64,000 nucleotides of DNA from Bifidobacterium bifidum ATCC 29521 = JCM 1255 = DSM 20456 (lineage in GTDB: Bacteria > Actinomycetota > Actinomycetes > Actinomycetales > Bifidobacteriaceae): positions 62,001 to 126,000 of the forward strand of contig NZ_AP012323.1 in assembly GCF_001025135.1 (NCBI RefSeq). The letters are read 5' to 3'. The notes under the pieces are model-generated. The model was not told where the DNA came from. It did not search any database and was given only the letters and a program-made list of their open reading frames with translations. Below are positions 19,322 to 27,956 of this stretch, piece after piece (within the stretch, counting starts at the first letter, position 1; each line of letters opens with the position of its first letter). The position numbers and the translations under genes were made by a program.

Positions 19322-22300
19322 TCACTGTGCGTGCCTGAGACCGAGACTGTCGGCTATGGCGTTCGCGGTGATGTGGTCCACGACATTTGTGCCACCGACC
19401 ACATATGCTTTATCGACCTTGCCTTTGTACTCTGCGGAGAAGGAGACCGCAGGGCTATTGGCGTTTTCGACCAGCAAAGTCGCGCTGCCGGATTTGCCGG
19501 CCAGCGGTCCCGCGGCGAGTGCGTCGGGGAAGTTCGCACCGGTGGCGTACACCGCTCCATTCATGCTGAGGCCATTGTTCATGGTCCATCTGGCGATTTG
19601 CTCGCTAGTCTCATAACGGGTGGCACCGGATAGACGTACCAATTGCGCTCCGGTTATGGATTGAGCGTTCGCTGCCACGTGGTCGGATACGGCGTTCGTG
19701 CCGCCGACCACAATGACTTTGGAGAATCGTCCAGATACGAGAGCTGATCGCTGGCGGGCGGTCAAGTCATTCGTGTTGACCAGGAACACAGGAGCCTTCA
19801 TATGATAGGCATATGAACTGATACTCAGAGCATCTGCAAAATTGCCTGCTGTGGCCAATACTGCGGTGGAACCCCATCCGGAGCCTTCACGATACAGGTT
19901 CAAAGACGTATCAACACGAGTTTCGCCAGCTACTCGTTGGACATTCGGACAGATGTTTTTCAACGAGTTCATCACGGTATTCGATATGGCACTGGCGCCA
20001 CCTGCGATTACGATTCGAGAGGGTGCGAGTTGGTTGAGCTGGGACTGAGCCTGTGGGGATAGAATGTTTCCATCTGTCAATATGATGGGTGCATTCATGG
20101 TACCGGCCAATCCGGAGGCGGCCAGAGCATCTGGATAGTTGCCGCCGGAGGCGACGATTACGGTGCCGCCGGTCTTCCAGTTTGCAGCGTTAACAACCGC
20201 TCCCATCGTGTCATAACGGGTATCTCCCGCTAAACGTTGCAATGCGTTTGGCTCCTTGGCCCAGTGTGCGTACAACGTCATGTCGCCATTCACCGTTTGG
20301 CTGAAATCATATTTTGTTCCACCGTTCTTGGCGGTGTACCAGCCTTGGAACGTGTACCCGGAGCGGGTGGGATTCATTGGTTGTGTTGCCATTGTTCCAA
20401 TATGAATATTTTGAGAGGCAATGGTTGAACCACCGTTCGAATCGAACGTTACCGTAGCGTATGCGTCACGTCCTGCCTGGAACTGAATGGTTTTGCTTAC
20501 GTCGTCGTTCGATACGTCGTAATTCAGACCATAAGCTTTGAGTACCAGTGAACAGGTTTCAACCGCCGTCAGCGTTGAGAAATCAACGTCAACGGTTGCG
20601 GTCGCGTTACCGTTATAACTGTCACCGCCCTGGGCTGAACGATTCTGCCCATCGACATTCATCGATACGCTTGAAACTGCGCCGGTGGCTGTTACACGAA
20701 TGGTGGCCTTGCCGGAGATTCTGGCGTTGGCCAAATCGTGCCAACTGGAACCGCCATCTGTTGAATACTGGGCAGAAACGGTAGGTTGTTCTTGATCTTC
20801 TGTCACAGCGGCATAAGCGTTGACAAGCCCCGCGCCACGGTATTCAGCGCCATCTGCAGGCGCTTCCAAGTCGTTGTATCGTTCCTTAGCTTGTTTCTTG
20901 AGCAATTGCTCAATCTGCGAAACGGAATAATCTGGATGCACCGACTTGAGCAGTGATGCCACACCTGCTACATGGGGAGATGCCATGGAAGTGCCGCTCA
21001 TATACGCATAGTTGGTTCCATATGTTGAATAGACATTGCTTCCAGGAGCCGCCACATCGATAGAGCTGCTGCCGTAATTCGAATAATTGGCACGGCTCAA
21101 TGGGGCCACGGAGTATGTGCCCCGTTTTTGCACTGCGGATACGGCAAGCACTCCGTCAAGCATAGCCGGAACGATGTATCCCTTGTTACTAGCAAGAGAA
21201 AGCCCCGAACCCCCAAGACCCTGGCTTTGCTGATTCGCCAAGCCGGTCAGCGGGTTGAACGTATTTTCGTTGTTGCTGGCATCGATGGCTTGCCCGATGA
21301 CCTCACGCGGCTGGCGCTTTTCGATTTGTCTGCGCATCCGATCCAAAGACGTGTCATCGTGTATATTGTCGATGTCAAGCTTGTTATTTCCGGCAGAGGC
21401 AACGTTGACGACGTTGTTCTTGGTCGCATAACTCACAGCTCGTTGCAGAACGGTGTCATACGCCTTGTCGACTGCATACTTGCCAGGATAGTCAGGTGAC
21501 CGGTTGCCTATGCTGGCATTGGTGACGTCCATTCCCGCTTTGGCTGCCCATACATATCCGCAGACTTCCTGTTCGAGGTAGGTGTGGTTATGCTTGAGCA
21601 CACGTATGGCTGCCAATGTCGTATTCGGATTTACGCCATCGACGCCACTGCCATTGTGGGACGCTGCGATGGTGCCTGAAACGTGCGTGCCATGTTTATC
21701 GGCATCGTCGCCTGCGGTAGGCCACCATACAGGATGTCCCGTCGAGGAGTCGGTTCCCTGTTGCGGGATTCCATTCACTGTGCAATCAACGGAATAGGTG
21801 CTGTTCACCTGCCCTTGCAGATCTGGATTATCATCCTCGATGCCGGAATCGATTACGCCGGTCAGAGTCGGCTTATACGCGATATTGGTCTGCTGCGCCT
21901 TATCTGCACCGATGGCGGTAATGCCCCAAGCATCATAAATGTTGGTGTTCGGATCCGAAGAGTCTTTCTGTGGTTTGCGGATCGCGTTTCCCGACTTCCA
22001 TTTTGTGGTTGTCGCGACGTCGGAAGATGTGGTATTCCCATAGCGAATTTCCTCTTCGCGGAGTTTATCGCGTGTATATGCCACCGTGTCCACAGCAATG
22101 CCATTTGCTGCGGCCCAGCGCGCGAAGTCGGAAGCGAATGTCTTGGTATGTGCTTGTACAAAGAACACACTGATTTCCGGATATGACATCAGCTTGTAGG
22201 CATGCAACGCTTCGGCTCCAGTGACGGCCTTGTCCAGCACGTCGGTTGCCGTGCCTTCTTTGAGGCTGACGACGTAATTGGTAACTGTTTCGTCGGAATC

Positions 22301-25300
22301 CGCTATCGGATGGCTTTCCTCCACTGTCGGCGCAGCTGAGCCGACAGTGATGTCGAACCACGTTGTCTTTGCCGTATTGGACTTCAATGTCAAGGTAACG
22401 CGCTTGGTGCCGTTGGAATTCATGTTCGGCTGAGAAAGGGTGTACTCGCTCCTTGGTAGTTGCACAGTATCGCCATTGTTCTGTATCGCAGATACCACAA
22501 GTCCTGTCGTATCGAGCGTTTCGCCTGTCTTATACGAGGCTTTTTTCGGTGGGGTCTGTACAGAGATGGAGCTGTAGCGTATTGGGCTATACCACGCATA
22601 TAGAGTTATGGAACCGCTTGTCAGCAGATTCTTCACCGGAGCGCAGTAATCATACCCCGTGCCGGTGCCGTCGGCCTTGGTGTTCCAACCGGCGATCATT
22701 TTGCCGGCCGGCGCCTTGAATGTCGAGCGGTTCAGTCTCTCGTTCTTGTCATATGTCAACGTCTGCGAGGGCATGGTGCCGGTACCGCCGTTGGCGTCGA
22801 ACTTCACTGTATACTTGTTCGCTTCCCATTGTGCATACAGATGTTGGCCATATCCATACTCGTTATAGATGTTTTTGACTCGCTGCCCGTCGGAATAGCT
22901 GGTGCCGGAGCCATCGGATTCGGTATTCCACCCAAGGAACGTATATCCAGGTGCGTTGAAGCTATTGTCCGCAAGATTCTCATATTCGTCATACTTGATG
23001 TTTTGCGATACGCTAGCTTCGGTGCTTGATTCGTCAGGGAAATTCGGGTAGAAAAATACGGAGTAGAAGGCGCGCTCCCATTGTGCATACAATGTTATTT
23101 TTCCATTTGCCGGGACATCAGAATCATCGAAGATCGCTTTATTCCATGTGTAGTAATTTTTGCCGGTGCCGTCGGCTTTGGTGTTCCAGCATGTGAAATT
23201 GTAATGAGTGCGAACGAGGTTATAGGATCGCAACGATTGGTATTCTCCAATGCCAAAAGTTTGCGGTGCCACGGATCCACTACCACCATTGGCATCATAC
23301 GATACCGTTACGATTTCGTTCTTCGTCACGTGAATTGTACGATCGCCCGTTACTTCGTTACCGGCATTATCTTTTACCGTGTAGGTAAGTCGATAATCTC
23401 CAGGTGCCGAAATATCAAAATTGCCGGAAACCGTAACATTGCGGGTTATATCGCCATCATGGTCGTCGATGGCGCTTATGCCATACATCGTACTGAATGA
23501 GCGGTCTCCTGCCTTGGCGCTAATGGTGTCCAATCCCTTTAGGGACGGTGCAGCGATATCGGATACCACCACTGTTGCGCGGATTTTTTGATTGGGGAAC
23601 CCAACGATGCTGACGCTATCGACATGGAACACATCACCTAAGTGAAGCTCAGATGCATCTTTGTTCCAGATTGCAGCGGCTTGCTCCTGGTTCCAATCCA
23701 CGTTTTCCGTAATGGTCTTGCCATTGATTAAATGGATTGTCACTTCGTCCGGAAGGGATGGATAGCATTTGCCATAGCCGCATTTCGTGGTAATGGCGTC
23801 GATGGATTTCACTGCGGCATCGGTCCACTGCGCATACAGAATGATTACCTGATCGGAATTTGTAGCGCCGAATTCGCCGTAGCTCGTATTGTCTTTGTAT
23901 GCAGTGCCACTGCCATCTCGCTTGGTGTTCCAACCAGTGAATACTTTGCCGTTATATTTGAATTCGTTTGGTTTCAGCGTCGCTGTGTTGTTGCTCGGGC
24001 TGGATGCTACTTTTTGATCGGGCATGCTTCCTGTGCCGCCGTTGGCATCATAGCGGATGGTGTACGGATATGAATCCCACTGCGCATTTAGCCAGATATC
24101 GCTGGTTACAGGAGTGCTGAAATCATACAGAGGTGAATCATCGGAATATCCGGTGGACCATCCTCGGAATGCGTATCCTGGCCGGGTCGGGTCGGCAGGT
24201 CGTGTGGCGGTTTCGCCATCTGCGACCTTCTGATCCTTGAAATATTCAGGTGTTGCGTTATACGCTCGGAAATGCACGGTATGAGTGGTTTTCCACTGTG
24301 CATATAAATATATGCTTCCATACTCGTCTGCGGTGAGGTTCTTTACCGATTGTCCCGCTTGATATGACGTTCCCGAGCCATCATATTCGGTGTTCCAAGA
24401 TGTGAAAGTTCCATTGATGTTGCTTATTCCCACATCTGCTGGATTTGGCAGATTTTGCGCCTGATCATAGGTGAAGCTCCGACTGCTACCTCCACCTGAG
24501 CCAGTGCCGCTAGAGTAGAAATACACGGTATAGGTATTTGGCGTCCATTGCGCATATAGGTCAACCACTTCACCGGCGTTCGCGATGTTATAGATGGGAT
24601 TGTAGTCGGAGTACTGCGTTCCCGAACCATCTTTTTTCGTGTTCCATCCGCTGAACTGATATCCCGTGCGAGTGAACATATTCCCATACAATGGGACGGT
24701 TGAATCCATATCGAATTTCTGATCGTCCATGGATCCATTGCCGCCATTCGCATGGTATTTCACCGTGTATGTAGAACCGACATATTGCTTGAGGGCATCG
24801 CTTACGGATTGTGTAGTGCCCCTGTCGCTGTGGTTACCGGTGTATCCGATTTCCAGAACGACGATGGTTGCGCCTTCCCAACGGCCGCTAGTCACCTGCG
24901 CCGACGCCATGCCGGCGGTATCCGCCAGATTGCTCACTTCGGTGAGGTAATGGCCATACCCTTGTCTGTTGCTACCAGCTGCAGCGGACAGTTCGCTATA
25001 CCAAGATTGAATTGGATTATGATTGCTTTGTCCCGTTTCAGGGTATCCGATGAACAAGGCTTCAGGGCCAAACCAATATGTTCCGCTTTGATAGTTTGGA
25101 CTCTCTCCAAGATTATATTTCGAAGTCCATGATGGTGCGCCTACATACATGTCGTCATGGCTAATTGGTTGACTCTGATTCACAGAGGCTCGTTCGGCCA
25201 AGGCATCGGCGCGCTTCTGAGCCCAACTCATCAAATCCCAGTTCACGTTAAGTTCGGGAACAGGAGAGCCGTCGGCCGCATCTTCCGCAACCTGCCCTGA

Positions 25301-25546
25301 ACGCATGTTTGCACTGTTGTCGGCATTCTGCGCCTCAATGATTTGTTGCGCAGTCAAGGCGGTACGTCTGGATTGGCGTAGTTTGTTGAGCTCGCTCATA
25401 TACTTCAATGAAGCAATAATATTGCTATTTTGCGTCGCGCTATCTGCCATGGCGATATGATTCGTAGTCATGCCCACGGTGATGCACGTGGCCAACGTGC
25501 AGAATACGGTCCATAGTTTCTTCGCTGCTGTCAACGGCCTCGGCAT
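19322..25546 (-). CDS. Giant surface subtilase with CAP, InlB-type repeats, Ig-like and CWB2 domains
   Basis: A 2074-residue exported protein. A signal peptide (about 1-34) is followed by a CAP-like region (about 90-260, MSWAQKRADALAERA, GHYLTEVSNLADTAGMA). Next come seven Listeria-Bacteroides/InlB B-type repeats (YTVKYHANGG...GWNTKKDGSGT...LYAQW), interrupted by an Ig-like DUF5011-type unit (AGDRSFSTMYGISAIDDHDGDI), then a Big3-type unit (ASYKTGETLDTTGLVV). An I9-like propeptide region (TNYVVSLKEGTATD) precedes a subtilisin S8 domain with Asp in TGVIDSGIED, His in KHGTHVSGTIAAS, Asn in VASAGNN and Ser in SGTSMASPHVAG. One more InlB repeat and three CWB2 repeats end it. It is probably a wall-bound serine protease. 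The frame is intact over 6.2 kb despite frameshifted neighbours. Confidence 0.92.
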   Translation of the reverse strand: MPRPLTAAKKLWTVFCTLATCITVGMTTNHIAMADSATQNSNIIASLKYMSELNKLRQSRRTALTAQQIIEAQNADNSANMRSGQVAEDAADGSPVPELNVNWDLMSWAQKRADALAERASVNQSQPISHDDMYVGAPSWTSKYNLGESPNYQSGTYWFGPEALFIGYPETGQSNHNPIQSWYSELSAAAGSNRQGYGHYLTEVSNLADTAGMASAQVTSGRWEGATIVVLEIGYTGNHSDRGTTQSVSDALKQYVGSTYTVKYHANGGNGSMDDQKFDMDSTVPLYGNMFTRTGYQFSGWNTKKDGSGTQYSDYNPIYNIANAGEVVDLYAQWTPNTYTVYFYSSGTGSGGGSSRSFTYDQAQNLPNPADVGISNINGTFTSWNTEYDGSGTSYQAGQSVKNLTADEYGSIYLYAQWKTTHTVHFRAYNATPEYFKDQKVADGETATRPADPTRPGYAFRGWSTGYSDDSPLYDFSTPVTSDIWLNAQWDSYPYTIRYDANGGTGSMPDQKVASSPSNNTATLKPNEFKYNGKVFTGWNTKRDGSGTAYKDNTSYGEFGATNSDQVIILYAQWTDAAVKSIDAITTKCGYGKCYPSLPDEVTIHLINGKTITENVDWNQEQAAAIWNKDASELHLGDVFHVDSVSIVGFPNQKIRATVVVSDIAAPSLKGLDTISAKAGDRSFSTMYGISAIDDHDGDITRNVTVSGNFDISAPGDYRLTYTVKDNAGNEVTGDRTIHVTKNEIVTVSYDANGGSGSVAPQTFGIGEYQSLRSYNLVRTHYNFTCWNTKADGTGKNYYTWNKAIFDDSDVPANGKITLYAQWERAFYSVFFYPNFPDESSTEASVSQNIKYDEYENLADNSFNAPGYTFLGWNTESDGSGTSYSDGQRVKNIYNEYGYGQHLYAQWEANKYTVKFDANGGTGTMPSQTLTYDKNERLNRSTFKAPAGKMIAGWNTKADGTGTGYDYCAPVKNLLTSGSITLYAWYSPIRYSSISVQTPPKKASYKTGETLDTTGLVVSAIQNNGDTVQLPRSEYTLSQPNMNSNGTKRVTLTLKSNTAKTTWFDITVGSAAPTVEESHPIADSDETVTNYVVSLKEGTATDVLDKAVTGAEALHAYKLMSYPEISVFFVQAHTKTFASDFARWAAANGIAVDTVAYTRDKLREEEIRYGNTTSSDVATTTKWKSGNAIRKPQKDSSDPNTNIYDAWGITAIGADKAQQTNIAYKPTLTGVIDSGIEDDNPDLQGQVNSTYSVDCTVNGIPQQGTDSSTGHPVWWPTAGDDADKHGTHVSGTIAASHNGSGVDGVNPNTTLAAIRVLKHNHTYLEQEVCGYVWAAKAGMDVTNASIGNRSPDYPGKYAVDKAYDTVLQRAVSYATKNNVVNVASAGNNKLDIDNIHDDTSLDRMRRQIEKRQPREVIGQAIDASNNENTFNPLTGLANQQSQGLGGSGLSLASNKGYIVPAMLDGVLAVSAVQKRGTYSVAPLSRANYSNYGSSSIDVAAPGSNVYSTYGTNYAYMSGTSMASPHVAGVASLLKSVHPDYSVSQIEQLLKKQAKERYNDLEAPADGAEYRGAGLVNAYAAVTEDQEQPTVSAQYSTDGGSSWHDLANARISGKATIRVTATGAVSSVSMNVDGQNRSAQGGDSYNGNATATVDVDFSTLTAVETCSLVLKAYGLNYDVSNDDVSKTIQFQAGRDAYATVTFDSNGGSTIASQNIHIGTMATQPMNPTRSGYTFQGWYTAKNGGTKYDFSQTVNGDMTLYAHWAKEPNALQRLAGDTRYDTMGAVVNAANWKTGGTVIVASGGNYPDALAASGLAGTMNAPIILTDGNILSPQAQSQLNQLAPSRIVIAGGASAISNTVMNSLKNICPNVQRVAGETRVDTSLNLYREGSGWGSTAVLATAGNFADALSISSYAYHMKAPVFLVNTNDLTARQRSALVSGRFSKVIVVGGTNAVSDHVAANAQSITGAQLVRLSGATRYETSEQIARWTMNNGLSMNGAVYATGANFPDALAAGPLAGKSGSATLLVENANSPAVSFSAEYKGKVDKAYVVGGTNVVDHITANAIADSLGLRHAQ

Positions 25547-25624
25547 AGCTGCCCTTTCAGTCTCTCATCTTGGTATAGAGCATTGATGCTCCACAGATGG
25601 ATGCATTGTATCGCCAACGCATAT

Positions 25625-25658
25625 AAAAAAGGGGTCGAAGTCCACTTCGTCCCCTTTT
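25625..25658. terminator. Hairpin with flanking A/T run
   Basis: AAAAGGGG-TCGAAGT paired with ACTTCG-TCCCCTTTT, downstream of the exporter ATPase gene that ends at 25684 on the minus strand. Confidence 0.8.
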
Positions 25659-25683
25659 GAATGTTTCGTATTGGAAATCAGAA

Positions 25684-26982
25684 TCAGTCGCAGGCACTCA
25701 TACCAATTTCATCAATGCGCATGGCCGAATCGTTGAGCAAACCGGCAAAATTCACCGTTCCTGGATTGCGCACTGAGAAGTAGCATGAATTCTCATCGCT
25801 GGTGAACGCGAGTTGCTCGAAATTCTTCAGATTGCTGGTATCAGGAATAATGCGCATGGTGGCGATGATTTTGAAGTCACCGTCATTGAAGAGATGCAAA
25901 GGCAATGCGAAATGCACCTTGTTATGGCCTGTCTTGTTGACCTTGAATGAGACGCCACAATCATACGGAACGCCGCCGCGCTTGACATCCAATACCGACA
26001 TGGGGATGTAGAACTCGATGTCCTTGCTGTCGCGCAGATCATATTCGACGTCGAATTCGAATGTATCCTTGCAAGTGAGCATCTGTTCGGAAACCGGCAG
26101 AATGCGGAATGTGGGAACGCGCTCGCTGAGACCAAGCGGGTATTCGCCTTCCTTTTCCTTGTCTTTCTCCTTTTCCTCGTTCTTGCGCTCTACCTTGAGG
26201 TTTTCGAGAGTGTAGCGATCCGCGACATCGTTCTTGTCGCCACTTGCGATGATCTCGCCATCCTTGATGAGGATGGCCTTATTGCAGTATTTCTTCACCG
26301 CGTCCATGGAATGGGTGACAAGGATGACGGTCTTGGTCGGATCTTTCTTGATTTCCGCGAAGAAATTGTCGCATTTACGCTGGAACGCCTCGTCTCCGAC
26401 GGCAAGCACCTCATCGAGCACCAGAATGTCTCCCTGGGCCTTGATGGCTACGGAGAAAGCAAGACGAACCTGCATACCGGAGGAATAGTTCTTGAGCTTC
26501 TGGTCCATGAAGTCCTCAAGCTCAGCGAACTCCACGATGTCATCGTACATCGCGTCAATCTGCGTACGAGTGAATCCAAGCAGAGCGCCGTTCAAGTACA
26601 CATTCTCACGGCCGGTCAGTTCCGGGTTGAAGCCAACGCCAAGTTCGATGAATGGCACCAGTTTGCCTTTGACGGTGACCGAGCCTTGCTCCGGGGTATA
26701 GATCTGGGAGATGATTTTCAGTAATGTGGACTTGCCGGAACCGTTACGGCCAACAATACCGAAAAAATCGCCTTGGCGTACTTCGAAATTGATGTCACGG
26801 AGCACATGCTGCTTGGTGTAGCCTTTGATGCCTTTCGTCCAGTTTAAGAACGCCATCTTCAGGCCGGTCGCCTGCTCGGTGGGCAGACGGAACATCTTGG
26901 CTACATGGTCGACCTTGAGCACCACCGGGCGCTCGTCCTTGGCTTCTTCCTGTGTCTTTTCAGTCAATGCAATTTCAGCCAT
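25684..26982 (-). CDS. Polysaccharide ABC exporter, ATP-binding subunit (Wzt/TagH type)
   Basis: A 432-residue protein. The N-terminal half is an ABC ATPase: Walker A GIVGRNGSGKST, signature region NYSSGMQVRLAFSVA, Walker B DILVLDEVLAVGD, H-loop VTHS. As in Wzt and TagH the ATPase is followed by an acidic/basic linker (about 250-275, KNEEKEKDKEKEG) and a C-terminal beta-sandwich-like domain (about 280-420) of the Wzt polysaccharide-binding type. With the permease encoded just upstream it exports a lipid-linked polymer. The gene starts 2 bases after the permease stop and has GCGGAGGT as ribosome binding site, so it is translationally coupled. Confidence 0.92.
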   Translation of the reverse strand: MAEIALTEKTQEEAKDERPVVLKVDHVAKMFRLPTEQATGLKMAFLNWTKGIKGYTKQHVLRDINFEVRQGDFFGIVGRNGSGKSTLLKIISQIYTPEQGSVTVKGKLVPFIELGVGFNPELTGRENVYLNGALLGFTRTQIDAMYDDIVEFAELEDFMDQKLKNYSSGMQVRLAFSVAIKAQGDILVLDEVLAVGDEAFQRKCDNFFAEIKKDPTKTVILVTHSMDAVKKYCNKAILIKDGEIIASGDKNDVADRYTLENLKVERKNEEKEKDKEKEGEYPLGLSERVPTFRILPVSEQMLTCKDTFEFDVEYDLRDSKDIEFYIPMSVLDVKRGGVPYDCGVSFKVNKTGHNKVHFALPLHLFNDGDFKIIATMRIIPDTSNLKNFEQLAFTSDENSCYFSVRNPGTVNFAGLLNDSAMRIDEIGMSACD

Positions 26983-26984
26983 GA

Positions 26985-27824
26985 TCAGAGCACCTCCGCG
27001 AACTTGGAGCTGTATTTACGGAATACATGAATGCCCAGCCATAGAATGAACGCGGACAGCACGTACGGCAGCAGGCATAGCAGTTTGTTATCGACCATGC
27101 TCCACGCGGTCGGCACATATTCTGGGGAAAGCAGGTTATGGCGAATATCCATGATTACCTGAGTGGAAGGATTCAGCATAAGCAATTTAGCCGCCCAAGA
27201 GAAATCTGGGTTGTTAGCCACCATCGAAATCGGATAGATGATAGGTGTGGCATAGAACATGGCTTGCAGCACTACCTCCCAAATATGTGCCACATCACGG
27301 AAGTACACAAACAGCGAGGCGAGCAGCAATGCCACGCCCAGCCCTAGACAGTACAACTGGATTATGCTGAACGGCACGAGCAGCACGCGCCAAGTGTAGT
27401 GTGCATGGGCGAAGAAACCGAACAAAATCACCACGCATAAGTTAATACCTAATGAAATCATGGAACCCATCGTGGTGGAGGCCACGATGATGTAATTTGG
27501 GAAATGCACTTTGCGTAGCAAATCACCGCGTCCCACGATGGATTGCATACCCATGCTGGTGGACTCGGAGAAGAAGCTCCACAAACAGGTGCCGCACAGC
27601 AGCGAAATCGGGAAGGTCGGGGTGCCGTCGGAGAACTTCAGGAATTTCACGAACACCACATACATCACCGCGAACAGCATCAACGGCTTCAATACGGACC
27701 ATACCATACCTAGGAACGAACCTTGGTAGCGCAGCTGGAAATCGGTCTTCACCAGTTCCTTGAACACCACCATCGCGTAGTGGTACCTCTTCTTGAGGCT
27801 CTCAAAAAAATCTTTCACAAACAT
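26985..27824 (-). CDS. Polysaccharide ABC exporter, permease subunit (Wzm/TagG type)
   Basis: A 279-residue ABC-2 type membrane protein with six predicted helices. The N-terminal amphipathic part reads RYHYAMVVFKELVKTDFQLRYQGSFLGMVWSVLKPL, a family hallmark. Later features include LLCGTCLWSFFSESTSMG and YFRDVAHIWEVVLQAMFYATPIIYP, also typical of Wzm/TagG. It makes the membrane channel for polymer export, driven by the ATPase encoded downstream. GGATGGA serves as ribosome binding site. A 132-bp divergent gap separates it from the rightward glycosyltransferase gene. Confidence 0.93.
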   Translation of the reverse strand: MFVKDFFESLKKRYHYAMVVFKELVKTDFQLRYQGSFLGMVWSVLKPLMLFAVMYVVFVKFLKFSDGTPTFPISLLCGTCLWSFFSESTSMGMQSIVGRGDLLRKVHFPNYIIVASTTMGSMISLGINLCVVILFGFFAHAHYTWRVLLVPFSIIQLYCLGLGVALLLASLFVYFRDVAHIWEVVLQAMFYATPIIYPISMVANNPDFSWAAKLLMLNPSTQVIMDIRHNLLSPEYVPTAWSMVDNKLLCLLPYVLSAFILWLGIHVFRKYSSKFAEVL

Positions 27825-27956
27825 TCCATCCTACTAGTGCGAAGCGTTTGGACGCAAAATCATGTGGCAGTGCGGTTGGTGCGCTCTCCTTCGACAGTAC
27901 TCTCATATATTCTAGTGAGGAAAGGACGTTTGTCTTAGTAAGGCGGAATATCTCAC

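Noticed and set aside
22829..24753. Periodic sequence that might be a DNA repeat array or CRISPR
   Set aside because: The periodicity comes from InlB-type protein repeats in the subtilase; units are about 200 bases, diverged and coding. No CRISPR was found in the window.
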